This document shows positions 42,624 to 51,826 of a DNA stretch of 64,000 bases, piece by piece; the first letter of the stretch is position 1; each line of letters begins with the position of its first letter. The stretch is from NCBI RefSeq assembly GCF_900537065.1, contig NZ_UNRC01000001.1, positions 248,001 through 312,000 of the forward strand, given 5' to 3'. The translations under genes and the position numbers were made by a program. Source of the stretch: Sphingorhabdus sp. Alg239-R122. GTDB taxonomy: Bacteria > Pseudomonadota > Alphaproteobacteria > Sphingomonadales > Sphingomonadaceae. The notes under the pieces are model-generated. The model was not told the origin of the DNA. It ran no database searches and saw only the letters and a list, made by a program, of their open reading frames with translations.

Positions 42624-43088
42624 ATGAAACGCCTTATATTGACCCTGGCTGCACTATTATGCGCGCCTTACACCGCCATTGCAGCGGAAAGGGTCGAACT
42701 CAGCAGTGACGTCTATGTTGAAAAGATCTCGCACGATGCCAATGGCCGTAAATCGGTCGTGCTGGAAAAACCGCTCAAGGTAATTCCAGGCGACCGGCTG
42801 GTTTTCATCCTCAAATACCGCAATGTCGGTGATCAGGCAGCTGAAAACTTCGTGGTGACCAACCCGATGCCCAGCGCTGTCGCGTTTCAGGAAACGATTG
42901 ACGGAACCGAACTGGTTTCCATTGACGGCGGAGAAAGTTGGGGGCGGCTCAAAGACCTTCGGGTCCGGATGGGCGGTGGTTACAGGAACGCAGTTCCGGA
43001 AGATGTCACACATATCCGATGGAATATTATAAATGGTATTTCAGTGGGTTCACAAGGAAAATTAACTTTTCGCGGGGTTGTCAGATGA
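42624..43088 (+). CDS. Secreted single-domain DUF11-like protein
   Basis: A 154-residue exported protein with signal peptide MKRLILTLAALLCAPYTAIA and one beta-sandwich domain: IPGDRLVFILKYRNVGDQAAENFV and VTNPMPSAVAF are typical of DUF11/CARDB-like folds. It ends in a beta strand (KLTFRGVVR). The ATG at 42624 has a GAGGAG ribosome-binding site and lies 11 bases after the previous stop. It probably works together with the flanking paralogues as a small subunit of a surface structure; this is inferred from the operon. Confidence 0.72.
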   Translation: MKRLILTLAALLCAPYTAIAAERVELSSDVYVEKISHDANGRKSVVLEKPLKVIPGDRLVFILKYRNVGDQAAENFVVTNPMPSAVAFQETIDGTELVSIDGGESWGRLKDLRVRMGGGYRNAVPEDVTHIRWNIINGISVGSQGKLTFRGVVR

Positions 43089-43195
43089 CTGCCTCAAAAA
43101 CCGTAAATGGTGGCTGCGGGGACCTTGCCATCAACCGCGAGAAATGGGCGCGGAGCTTCCCATTCAATATCAATTCTTTATTCAGGAGAACAGCA

Positions 43196-44257
43196 ATGAC
43201 CAGTAAGCTGAAGTTACTCGTTGCCACTTCTGTCATCCCATTGGCCGTGTTGGGCGCAAATCCCGCATATGCCGAAGGCACGACAGCTGGCACCGATATC
43301 CAGAACGATGTGACCGTGTCCTATTCCGTGGGCGGGGTTGCGCAAACAGATGAAACGGCATCAGATACATTCAAGGTTGACCGCAAGATCAACCTGACGG
43401 TCGCCGAAACCGATGGCATCACGACCGATGTTGCTCCGGGTGAAACCGGCGCAGTTACAACCTTTACCGTCACCAATACATCGAACGAAGTGCTTGATTT
43501 CAATGTCTCTGCTTCGCAATTGGCAGGTGGCACGGCCGAGCATGGCGGTACAGACAATTTTGACATTACCGGACTGCAGGTGTTTGTCGATTCAAACGGT
43601 AATGGTGTGTACGATCCGGGCACTGACACGGCAACGTTTATCGATGAACTCGCCGAAGATGCCTCGATTGCGGTGTTTGTCGTGGGTGATATCCCGGGCG
43701 CACAGGTGACTGACGATGTTGCTGGTGTTGTCCTGACCGCGACAGCACGCGAAGGCGGCACCGCAGGCGGCGCGGTTGGCGCAGCTCTTACTGAATCCGC
43801 TGGTGCGAACACGACAGGCGTTGAAACCGTCTTTGCCGATGGCGCAGGGGAAACCGATGGTGCGCGCGACGCAGCATTCAGCGCGGGTGACGACTATACT
43901 GTTGCTGCGGCTGATCTGGCCGTAGTCAAGTTCAGCACTGTCATTTCGGACCCGATCAATGGCACAACCAACCCGAAAGCCATTCCGGGAGCAGTCATTG
44001 AATATTGTATCGCGGTGACCAACGCACCTGGCAGCGCAACAGCGACCGGTATCTCAATTTCGGATACCCTGCCCGCCAACATCACCTATGATGCTGGCTT
44101 TGGTGTCACCACCAACGGTACATATGACAACGTAGCTGGCACATGCAGTGCGGGTGCAGGTACAGGCACCTTCTCCGGCGGTGTTGTTTCAGGTACGCTG
44201 AACGACATAGCCGGCGGCGGTAACTCTGCCCTTGTGTTCCGTGCTACTGTGGACTGA
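43196..44257 (+). CDS. Secreted DUF11-like protein 2
   Basis: A 353-residue paralogue of the protein at 41581-42612. It has a signal peptide ending NPAYA before EGTTAGTD, the same TAGTxIxN start of the mature chain, the Ca-binding-like loop DSNGNGVYDPG, a FVVGDIPGA segment corresponding to FVISDIPAA in the paralogue, and a C-terminal DUF11 domain (PGAVIEYCIAVTNAPGSAT, ISDTLPANITYD) ending ALVFRATVD. The ATG at 43196 has AGGAGA upstream; the frame is open farther upstream but that part overlaps the previous gene. The protein holds a pair of Cys in the DUF11 domain that paralogue 1 lacks. Confidence 0.75.
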   Translation: MTSKLKLLVATSVIPLAVLGANPAYAEGTTAGTDIQNDVTVSYSVGGVAQTDETASDTFKVDRKINLTVAETDGITTDVAPGETGAVTTFTVTNTSNEVLDFNVSASQLAGGTAEHGGTDNFDITGLQVFVDSNGNGVYDPGTDTATFIDELAEDASIAVFVVGDIPGAQVTDDVAGVVLTATAREGGTAGGAVGAALTESAGANTTGVETVFADGAGETDGARDAAFSAGDDYTVAAADLAVVKFSTVISDPINGTTNPKAIPGAVIEYCIAVTNAPGSATATGISISDTLPANITYDAGFGVTTNGTYDNVAGTCSAGAGTGTFSGGVVSGTLNDIAGGGNSALVFRATVD

Positions 44258-44268
44258 GGCATATCTGA

Positions 44269-47200
44269 TTGAAGAAGGCCGGCGGGAACACCCCGCTGGC
44301 CCCATCAATCCAGATGCTAATGCGCGCGTTAACCAAATATCTTAAGCCTTTGTTGCTGGGTCTGGCGGTGTTCTCCGCCCCCTTACCTGCGACCATGGCA
44401 AGCGCGCAAACGATCAGTAATGTTGCAACTGTCGAATGGGATGCAGGCGGTGCACGCCTGCAAAAACCGTCCAACCGCGTAGATATCAGCGTATCAAACC
44501 CGCCTTCAGGCAACCCTCTGACGATCACAACCTATCAGTTTGACAATCCACCCGGGGCGACACAGATACCGCTTCCAGGCACAATCTGCCGCGGCTCGTC
44601 AGGAAATATTCCTGTCGAGTTCCATGGCGTTTTTGCAGGCGTTGACATCAATCCTGCAAGCCTGAAAGCAACCACGCGGATCCAGGTAAATGAACCACTG
44701 ATCATTTCGATCATGGCCGAGGACAAGAACCTTGATCCTACCGCCATTGACACGTTCGACATAACGCTGACAACGCCTGAAGGCGATATAGAGACCATCT
44801 CTGTTACAGAAACATCGACGAATGACGGGCGGTTTGTCGGTTATATCAACACCGTATCCGTACCCCCTAACCCGGTGCAGGGCGACTGTGTGCTCTCCGC
44901 ACGGCAGGGCAGCACACTCACCGTCGACATATTGGACAGTAAGACGAGTGGATTGCTGGGTGAAGTTGATCTGGAAATTCTGATCGACCCGTTCGGTATC
45001 GTCTTTGACAGCGGCGATGGCGCGCCTGTATCCGGAGTAACCGTTACAATCATCAACAATGCGACCGGACAGGCCGCTGAAGTTTTTGGTGACGATGGTG
45101 TCTCTGCGTTCCCCAGCACAATCGTCTCCGGTAGCACGGTGACCGATAGTTCCGGCCAGACATATGATTTTCCGGATGGTTTTTACCGCTTCCCGTTTGT
45201 ACGTGCTGGGTCCTATTCGATCCGGGTTGAACCGCCTGCGCCCTATACAGCGCCATCTGTCGTAACGCCGCCTGCTCTTGCCGGCTTCCTGCGGCCAGAC
45301 GGTGAACCCTATATGATTGTTGATGGGTCCTATGGCGGCGATATTATACTCAGCAGCCCGGAAGCGGTGCGGGTTGATATTCCGATCGATCGCCCCGGCG
45401 CGCCACTGCAACTTACAAAAGTGGTATCCAAGGCTGTTGCTGCTCCTGGTGATGCCCTGCAGTTCCGTATTGCTGTGAAAAACAATGACAGGCGCCGCCC
45501 TACAGGCCTTGTCACAATCCGCGATGACTTGCCTATGGCACTCAAGCTGCGCCCAGCCACCATGCGTTACAATGGGGAAAGCATTACCGCAGATATCGCC
45601 CCCGATGGCGGCAGCTTCAGCATTACTGTACCCAGCCTTGCCCCAAATGGCAGCGGCCTTTTGACATATCTGACTGAAGTCCGTCCAGATGCCCAACCTG
45701 GCGATATAACCAACACAGCGACTGCCCACGACAATCTGGGTGCCACCAGCCCAGTTGGCGAGGCATTTGTCCGCATTACACGCGACGGCATCAGTGAACG
45801 TTTCACCATTATCGGCCGTGTCACCGAAGGTGCATGCACCATCGATCCACGCGGAGCATCCGGTATTGCTGGTGTCCGCGTCATGCTGGAGGATGGCACT
45901 TATGCCATTACCGACCATGAAGGCCGTTATCATTTTGAAGGCATCAAACCCGGCCTGCATGTTGTCCAGGTGGACCCATCCACCTTTCCGCTCGACCAGA
46001 TGCCGGTTAATTGTGCACAAAACACCCGCACCGCAGGCAGCGACATCTCACGGTTTGTCGAAGGCCGCGGCGGTGCGTTGAAACGTGCCGACTTCCGTGC
46101 CCGTAAAACTGCGCTGCGCAAAGCACCTACTACACAGCAACAGGCAGAACGTCCTGCCTCAGTCAGCGATCAGGAAGCAGCAGGTGCAGAGCGCGATTGG
46201 TTTGCAGGGCAGGAACCAGGCATTGCCTGGCTGTTCCCGGAAGCAGACCATAATCCACGCGTCAAAGCCATCCGCGTCGCAATCAAGCATATGCCAAACC
46301 AGAATGTGGAACTGCTGCTTAACGGCAAGCCTGTTGATCCGCTCTCCTTTGATGGAACACGCAAAAGCAGCGACGGAAAAATCCGCGTAAGTATCTGGCG
46401 TGGCTTGCAGATTGATGATCGCAACAACACGCTTACCGCGAAAATCAAAAATCGCGGCGGCAATCTTGTCGAAGAATTGATCCGCAAAGTACATTATTCA
46501 GGCGCGCCTCTCAATGCGAGCTTCCTGAAAGAGCAATCTCTTCTGGTGGCAGATGGCATTACACGCCCGGTTATCGCTGTGCGCCTGACAGACCGTGACG
46601 GCAGGCCCGTACATCACGGCGCAACCGGCGCATTTGCGGTTCCCGCGCCTTATGCACCTGCGATAGAAGTAGATGCGCAGCAGGCTGAGCAGCTTTCGGG
46701 CCTGGAGCGGGCCAAGCCTGTATGGCGTATAGAAGGTGATAATGGGATTGCCTATATCGAACTCGCCCCGACAACAGCATCGGGAAGCGTCACTATCGAA
46801 TTTCCGTTTCGTGATGGTGAAGCCGAACGCAGCCAGCGTGTCGAAACATGGCTGGACCCAGGTAACCGGCCCTGGACCGTCGTTGGTTTTGCCGCAGGCA
46901 CTATCGGGTTCAACACACTTGATGAACGGCTTGAAACGCTGGCCGACAGTGAAGGTGACGTCAATGTTGATGGCCGTGTAGCCCTTTATGCCAAGGGCCG
47001 CATCAAGGGCAAATGGCTGATGACATTGGCCTATGATAGTGACAAGGAAGAAGATGAGACCCGTTTCCAGGGTGTGATAGACCCGCGCAGTTATTACACA
47101 ATCTATGCGGATCGCAGTGAACAACGTTATGATGCAGCCAGCATCCGTCGCCTTTACCTGAAGCTGGAACGGCCACAATTCTACGCGCTGTTCGGCGATT

Positions 47201-49422
47201 ATGAAACCGGTATCAACAAGCCTGAACTCGCCCGCTACCAGCGCGCTTTCAACGGTATCAAGGCGGAATATCGCAGCGAGCGAGTATCCGCAGTCGCGTT
47301 TGGTGCGGATACACCTAACCGTTTCCGCCGCGAGGAAATACAGGGCAATGGCCTTTCCGGTCCTTATGCGCTTGCCTCACGCGATATTATCCTGAATTCA
47401 GAACGCATCCGCATCGAAGTGCGCGACCGCTTCCGTTCGGAACGCATTGTGGAAAGCCGCAATCTGACCCGGCATATCGATTATGATATCGACTATCTGA
47501 CCGGAACAATTCACTTTCGCGAGCCTATACTCAGTCGCGCAAATGGCCTTGATCCACAATTTATTATTGCTGAATATGAAGTGGATAGAGCTGGAAATAG
47601 AGAAATTAACGCAGGTGGTCGCGCAAGCTGGCGTAACGCTACGCAGCAGTTGCAGGTGGGCGCAACCGCCATTCACGACCGGGATGATGTCCAGAAAACC
47701 AACTTGATCGGCCTGGATGTCAGATATCGCCCCAGCGTCCAGACCGAACTGCGCGGGGAAATCGCTTATAGCGAAGCTAAAGGGCGTGGTGCGAACGCCG
47801 ATGTTACAAATGACAGTAAAGCGGCCGCATGGCTGCTCGAAGCTGAACATCATGGGTCCAAATATGACCTGCTTGCCTATGTCCGCCGCCAGGAAAGCGG
47901 TTTTGGTGTGGGGCAGCTCAGCAATGCGGAGAATGGCACACGCAAATTCGGTTTGGATGCACGTGTACGCCTTTCCGATACGCTGACGTTTTCAGCCAGC
48001 GCCTATCAGGAAAACTTCCTGGTAAATGACGCGCGCCGACGCGCCGGCAATGCCGAAATACAGTATCGCAAAGGCGCGACATCGCTACAGGCAGGCCTAA
48101 TCCATGCCGAAGATCGCTTGTCCGACGGTACAGTTAACCGCTCCACCCTTGGTAAAATAGGTGCTTCACAGCGTTTGCTGGACAATAAGCTGGAACTGAG
48201 CGCTAGCAGTGAATTTGCACTGGGCGGACAAGACGAGAGTGTCGACTTTCCTTCACGCCATACGCTTGGAGCACGCTACTCTATTTCTCCTGATATCAAA
48301 ATCCTTGGCGCCTATGAAATTGCCGATGGCGAAAAATTCAAGACGCAGACCGCGCGCATCGGCTTTGAGGTTGCCCCATGGGATGGCGCGCGCTTTCTGG
48401 GCACCGCCAATCAGCAGGAGATCACAGAATATGGCCCACGCAGTTACGCAGCCTATGGTTTCTCGCAATCTCTGAGACTTAATGACAAATGGTCAGTAGA
48501 TTTCTCACTTGATGGCAATGAAACCATCAGCGGCGGAATTGATACGGCCGATATCCTCAATCCAGACCAGCCTGTGGCATCCGGAGGCTTCCTGTCCAGT
48601 GCGGGCGCACTGACCGAAGATTTTATCGCTGTGACTGCGGGCGCCACTTACAGGCACAAGGATTGGAGCTGGGCTTCGCGCGCAGAATACAGAGCCGCCG
48701 AAACAGGTGAGCGCTATGGCTTCACAACCGCCGTACTCAGACAGATCGGCCAAGGCAGCGCCGTTGGTGGGCTTGTCAGCTATTTCAGTGCGGCACTGGA
48801 TAGCGGTCCGCGGACTGAAACTACCAAAGCCGAGCTTAGCTGGGCGCATCGCCCGGATAACAGCAGGTGGTCATTGCTCGACAAGGTAGAGTTTCACGAG
48901 GACAAAGTGCGTGGCGCGGTTGCCGGTGAGGCGGGGCCGATTGGCGGCGCATTGCTGACAGTAGATGGCAATGTGACTTCACGCCGCCTGATCAACAGCC
49001 TGAGCGTCAACTATACACCGATTGATGAGCGCGATGGGGCCAACAATGCCACGGAATTTGTCGAACGCGGTGAATATAGCCTATTTTGGGGTACGCGCTA
49101 TGTCTTTGACAGATTTGGTGAGGACGATATCGTGGGCTGGAGCAATGTAATAGGCTTGGACGCGCGTTTTGACCTTAGCGATACCATTGATGTCGGCGGC
49201 GCCAGCACCGTACGCTTCGGCACGAAGGGCACAACTATTGCCTATAGCGGCGGCCCGACCGTTGGTGTGACGCCGTTCAAGAATGCCTATGTCTCCGCCG
49301 GCTATAACTTTGTGGGCTTTGAAGACCGCGATTTTGAGGAAAGCCGCTATACGCGCAGCGGGCCCTTTATCACCTTCCGTTTGAAATTTGATCAGGAGAG
49401 CTTGAGTTCTCTTGGGTTATAA
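44269..49422 (+). CDS. 1717-residue modular surface protein with DUF11, Cna-B-like and barrel-like regions
   Basis: A very large exported protein. In order: signal peptide (about 17-47, ending TMASAQ), several beta-sandwich modules (50-390), a DUF11 domain (about 390-510), a Cna-B/carboxypeptidase-regulatory-like domain (IIGRVTEGACT...YAITDHEGRYHFEGIKPG, about 525-590), a charged linker, more Ig-like modules (650-890), then about 800 residues of alternating amphipathic strands rich in Arg, Tyr, Gly and Asp. This last part contains FGDYETGINKPELARYQRAF and ends RSGPFITFRLKF, the look of an outer-membrane barrel. The TTG start at 44269 has GAGG at good spacing; ATG codons at 44314 and 44320 are alternatives. 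It is the last gene of the DUF11 operon. I infer an outer-membrane anchor or assembly platform for the small DUF11 proteins. Confidence 0.72.
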   Translation: MKKAGGNTPLAPSIQMLMRALTKYLKPLLLGLAVFSAPLPATMASAQTISNVATVEWDAGGARLQKPSNRVDISVSNPPSGNPLTITTYQFDNPPGATQIPLPGTICRGSSGNIPVEFHGVFAGVDINPASLKATTRIQVNEPLIISIMAEDKNLDPTAIDTFDITLTTPEGDIETISVTETSTNDGRFVGYINTVSVPPNPVQGDCVLSARQGSTLTVDILDSKTSGLLGEVDLEILIDPFGIVFDSGDGAPVSGVTVTIINNATGQAAEVFGDDGVSAFPSTIVSGSTVTDSSGQTYDFPDGFYRFPFVRAGSYSIRVEPPAPYTAPSVVTPPALAGFLRPDGEPYMIVDGSYGGDIILSSPEAVRVDIPIDRPGAPLQLTKVVSKAVAAPGDALQFRIAVKNNDRRRPTGLVTIRDDLPMALKLRPATMRYNGESITADIAPDGGSFSITVPSLAPNGSGLLTYLTEVRPDAQPGDITNTATAHDNLGATSPVGEAFVRITRDGISERFTIIGRVTEGACTIDPRGASGIAGVRVMLEDGTYAITDHEGRYHFEGIKPGLHVVQVDPSTFPLDQMPVNCAQNTRTAGSDISRFVEGRGGALKRADFRARKTALRKAPTTQQQAERPASVSDQEAAGAERDWFAGQEPGIAWLFPEADHNPRVKAIRVAIKHMPNQNVELLLNGKPVDPLSFDGTRKSSDGKIRVSIWRGLQIDDRNNTLTAKIKNRGGNLVEELIRKVHYSGAPLNASFLKEQSLLVADGITRPVIAVRLTDRDGRPVHHGATGAFAVPAPYAPAIEVDAQQAEQLSGLERAKPVWRIEGDNGIAYIELAPTTASGSVTIEFPFRDGEAERSQRVETWLDPGNRPWTVVGFAAGTIGFNTLDERLETLADSEGDVNVDGRVALYAKGRIKGKWLMTLAYDSDKEEDETRFQGVIDPRSYYTIYADRSEQRYDAASIRRLYLKLERPQFYALFGDYETGINKPELARYQRAFNGIKAEYRSERVSAVAFGADTPNRFRREEIQGNGLSGPYALASRDIILNSERIRIEVRDRFRSERIVESRNLTRHIDYDIDYLTGTIHFREPILSRANGLDPQFIIAEYEVDRAGNREINAGGRASWRNATQQLQVGATAIHDRDDVQKTNLIGLDVRYRPSVQTELRGEIAYSEAKGRGANADVTNDSKAAAWLLEAEHHGSKYDLLAYVRRQESGFGVGQLSNAENGTRKFGLDARVRLSDTLTFSASAYQENFLVNDARRRAGNAEIQYRKGATSLQAGLIHAEDRLSDGTVNRSTLGKIGASQRLLDNKLELSASSEFALGGQDESVDFPSRHTLGARYSISPDIKILGAYEIADGEKFKTQTARIGFEVAPWDGARFLGTANQQEITEYGPRSYAAYGFSQSLRLNDKWSVDFSLDGNETISGGIDTADILNPDQPVASGGFLSSAGALTEDFIAVTAGATYRHKDWSWASRAEYRAAETGERYGFTTAVLRQIGQGSAVGGLVSYFSAALDSGPRTETTKAELSWAHRPDNSRWSLLDKVEFHEDKVRGAVAGEAGPIGGALLTVDGNVTSRRLINSLSVNYTPIDERDGANNATEFVERGEYSLFWGTRYVFDRFGEDDIVGWSNVIGLDARFDLSDTIDVGGASTVRFGTKGTTIAYSGGPTVGVTPFKNAYVSAGYNFVGFEDRDFEESRYTRSGPFITFRLKFDQESLSSLGL

Positions 49423-49437
49423 TATTTCTATATTATA
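49418..49437 (+). terminator. AT-only hairpin at the end of the DUF11 operon
   Basis: An 8-base perfect inverted repeat TATAATAT/ATATTATA with a TTCT loop overlaps the stop codon of the 1717-residue protein gene and is followed by GTTGTTT. It may be a weak terminator; with no G-C pairs it could also be chance. Confidence 0.25.
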
Positions 49438-49526
49438 GTTGTTTATCTGCATAAGCTCATAAGGAAAATCCGAATTAACGACTTTTTCATATTGATTAAC
49501 CCAGATACCCACTGCGTAACCAAATT

Positions 49527-50807
49527 TTAATCCGAGAAGATCAGAACCGGCTTCTCTATCACCCGCTTCAGCGCCTGAACAAAGCTTGCGGCATCGTAAC
49601 CATCAACGACGCGGTGATCACACGAGATGGACAAATTCATCATTTTGCGAACCTGCAACTCGCCATCAACAATAACCGGGCGTTCAACAATCTTGTTCGG
49701 GCCTATAATGGCGACTTCCGGACGGTTGATAACAGGTGTCGTGGCAATACCGCCCAGCGGGCCAAGCGATGTAATGGTGAGCGTACCGCCTGTCAGGTCA
49801 TCTGTTGTCGCACTGCCATCACGTGCCGCTTCGCTAAGCCGTGCAATATCTTGTGCCAGTTGCCATACATTCCTGTCCTGCGCATTTTTAATGACTGGAA
49901 CCTTCAGGCCAGAGTCAGTCTGTGTCGCCATGCCCAGATGAATGGCACCGTGGCGGGTCACATGCCCTGCCTCATCATCATAGAGAGCATTGATCATAGG
50001 GAAATCGGGGATTGTCCGCGCAATGGCAACTATCATAAGCGGAAGAACGGTCAGTTTCGGACGATTGCCACGCGACGCATTCAGATCGGCACGGATATCC
50101 TCCAGTGCGGTGACGTCAATTTCATCTACATAGGAAAAATGCGGGATATTGCGCTTTGAAGCCGCCATATTCTCGGCAATCTTGCGGCGTAGGCCAATTA
50201 CCTTGACCTTCTCATCTTCGCGTTTGCGCCATGCACCCACAGGTTGATATCCCTGTCCGCTGCCATAAGCGAGATAGGCATCCAGATCGGCATGACGAAT
50301 ATGTTCACCCTGCGCTTTCACCTGTGACAGGTCCACGCCAAGGTTCTTCGCGCGCGCGCGAACCGCAGGCGTTGCCTTTACCGGCTTACTAACTGTTTCT
50401 TGCGCTTCGGGTTCGGCTGTTGAAGGAACTGGAGCAGGTTCTGGCGCAGCGGTTGATTCTGCGGTCAGCTTTTCGGGCGCGCCGTCCTCTTTGGCAGGTA
50501 CCGTTTCTTTAACTTCAGTCGCCGGCTTTTTTGGGGTTTTTTCTTCCGTTCCGTCAGCATCATCGCCTTCGGTTTCAATCTCAACCAGCATCGAACCGAT
50601 TGCGATCACATCGCCTTCTTCACCGGCAACGGCCACAATCTTGCCATCCACGGGCGCTTCCATTTCGACAGTCGCCTTATCGGTCATCATGTCGGCAATC
50701 TGCTGGTCTTCCTCGACCATATCACCTACTTTAACGTGCCATGCGACGATTTCCGCTTCGGCAATACCTTCGCCAATATCCGGCAGATTGAATATATATT
50801 TGCCCAT
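49527..50807 (-). CDS. bkdB: Branched-chain 2-oxoacid dehydrogenase E2 (dihydrolipoamide acyltransferase)
   Basis: Core acyltransferase of the branched-chain 2-oxoacid dehydrogenase complex. From the ATG at 50807: one lipoyl domain (about 1-80) with the lipoyl-Lys in MTDKATVEMEAP, an Ala/Pro/Glu linker, a peripheral subunit-binding domain (VRARAKNLGVDLSQVKAQG), and the catalytic domain with the C-terminal SCDHRVVDGYDAASF active-site motif. Length 426 residues. It is 5 bases after the E1-beta gene. Confidence 0.93.
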   Translation of the reverse strand: MGKYIFNLPDIGEGIAEAEIVAWHVKVGDMVEEDQQIADMMTDKATVEMEAPVDGKIVAVAGEEGDVIAIGSMLVEIETEGDDADGTEEKTPKKPATEVKETVPAKEDGAPEKLTAESTAAPEPAPVPSTAEPEAQETVSKPVKATPAVRARAKNLGVDLSQVKAQGEHIRHADLDAYLAYGSGQGYQPVGAWRKREDEKVKVIGLRRKIAENMAASKRNIPHFSYVDEIDVTALEDIRADLNASRGNRPKLTVLPLMIVAIARTIPDFPMINALYDDEAGHVTRHGAIHLGMATQTDSGLKVPVIKNAQDRNVWQLAQDIARLSEAARDGSATTDDLTGGTLTITSLGPLGGIATTPVINRPEVAIIGPNKIVERPVIVDGELQVRKMMNLSISCDHRVVDGYDAASFVQALKRVIEKPVLIFSD

Positions 50808-50812
50808 GACGT

Positions 50813-51826
50813 TCAGTCCTTCATAATCTTGTCTAATGCTTCGCCAATCCTGACGGGGCCAGGGAAATAGGCCCATTCCAGAGAGTGCGGATACGGCGTA
50901 TCAAAACCAGTCACACGTTCAATCGGTGCTTCAAGGTGATAGAAACAGCGTTCTTGTACCAGCGCCGACAATTCCGCACCAAAACCGCTGGTACGCGTCG
51001 CTTCATGCACGATCAGGCAGCGGCCAGTTTTCTCAATCGACTTTTCGATAGTTTCAATATCAAGAGGGACCAGTGTTCTAAGGTCAATGACTTCAGCATC
51101 AATGCCATGCTCTTTAATCACGCCAAGCGCCACGTGCACCATCGTACCATAGGCCAGAACAGTCAGGTCAGCGCCTTCGCGAACAATATTGGCCTTGCCG
51201 AGTTCAATTCGGTAATAATCATCCGGCACTTCGCCTGCATCATGCTTTGACCATGGCTGGACCGGTTTGTCATAATAGCCATCAAATGGGCCATTATAAA
51301 TACGCTTGGGTTCGAAAAAAATGACTGGATCGTTATCTTCAATCGAGGCGATCAAAAGACCTTTGGCATCATATGGCGTAGATGGAATGACAGTTTTAAT
51401 GCCCGATACATGTGTGAACATGCTTTCGGGAGATTGGCTATGTGTCTGACCACCAAAAATACCGCCACCAAAGGGAGAACGCACTGTCATGGGCGCAATA
51501 AACTCGCCTGCTGAGCGATAACGCAGCCGCGCCGCTTCCGAAATCAATTGGTCAATTCCAGGATAGATATAATCAGCAAACTGGATTTCCGGTACGGGGC
51601 GCAGACCATAGGCCCCCATCCCGACAGCAGCACCGATAATACCGCACTCGCTGATCGGCGTATCAAAAACGCGAGTCTTGCCATATTTTTCCTGCAAGCC
51701 TGCTGTTGCACGGAAAACACCGCCAAAATAGCCGATATCCTCGCCCATCATCACGACATTATCGTCGCGCTCCATCATATTGTCCAAGGCGCTGTTAATC
51801 GCCTGAATCATATTCATTCGGGCCAT
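50813..51826 (-). CDS. bkdA2: Branched-chain 2-oxoacid dehydrogenase E1, beta subunit
   Basis: Transketolase-like beta subunit of the E1 decarboxylase, 337 residues. MGEDIGYFGGVFRATAGLQEKYG, PISECGIIGAAVGMGAYGLRP and VHEATRTSGFGAELSA are typical. The ATG at 51826 has an AAGGGA ribosome-binding site and overlaps the E1-alpha gene by 13 bases. Confidence 0.94.
   Translation of the reverse strand: MARMNMIQAINSALDNMMERDDNVVMMGEDIGYFGGVFRATAGLQEKYGKTRVFDTPISECGIIGAAVGMGAYGLRPVPEIQFADYIYPGIDQLISEAARLRYRSAGEFIAPMTVRSPFGGGIFGGQTHSQSPESMFTHVSGIKTVIPSTPYDAKGLLIASIEDNDPVIFFEPKRIYNGPFDGYYDKPVQPWSKHDAGEVPDDYYRIELGKANIVREGADLTVLAYGTMVHVALGVIKEHGIDAEVIDLRTLVPLDIETIEKSIEKTGRCLIVHEATRTSGFGAELSALVQERCFYHLEAPIERVTGFDTPYPHSLEWAYFPGPVRIGEALDKIMKD

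Noticed and set aside
42938-43195. Extended N-terminus of the second DUF11 protein
   Set aside because: Overlaps the preceding small DUF11 gene, while the ATG at 43196 has a good ribosome-binding site and begins a typical signal peptide.
44599-46020. 473-residue open frame on the minus strand inside the 1717-residue protein gene
   Set aside because: Fully antisense to a gene with clear domains and signal peptide; its translation is rich in Cys, His and Gly with no family character. It is a codon-bias shadow.
46498-47178. 226-residue minus-strand frame in the same gene
   Set aside because: Shadow frame of the same coding sequence; no ribosome-binding site or recognisable domain.
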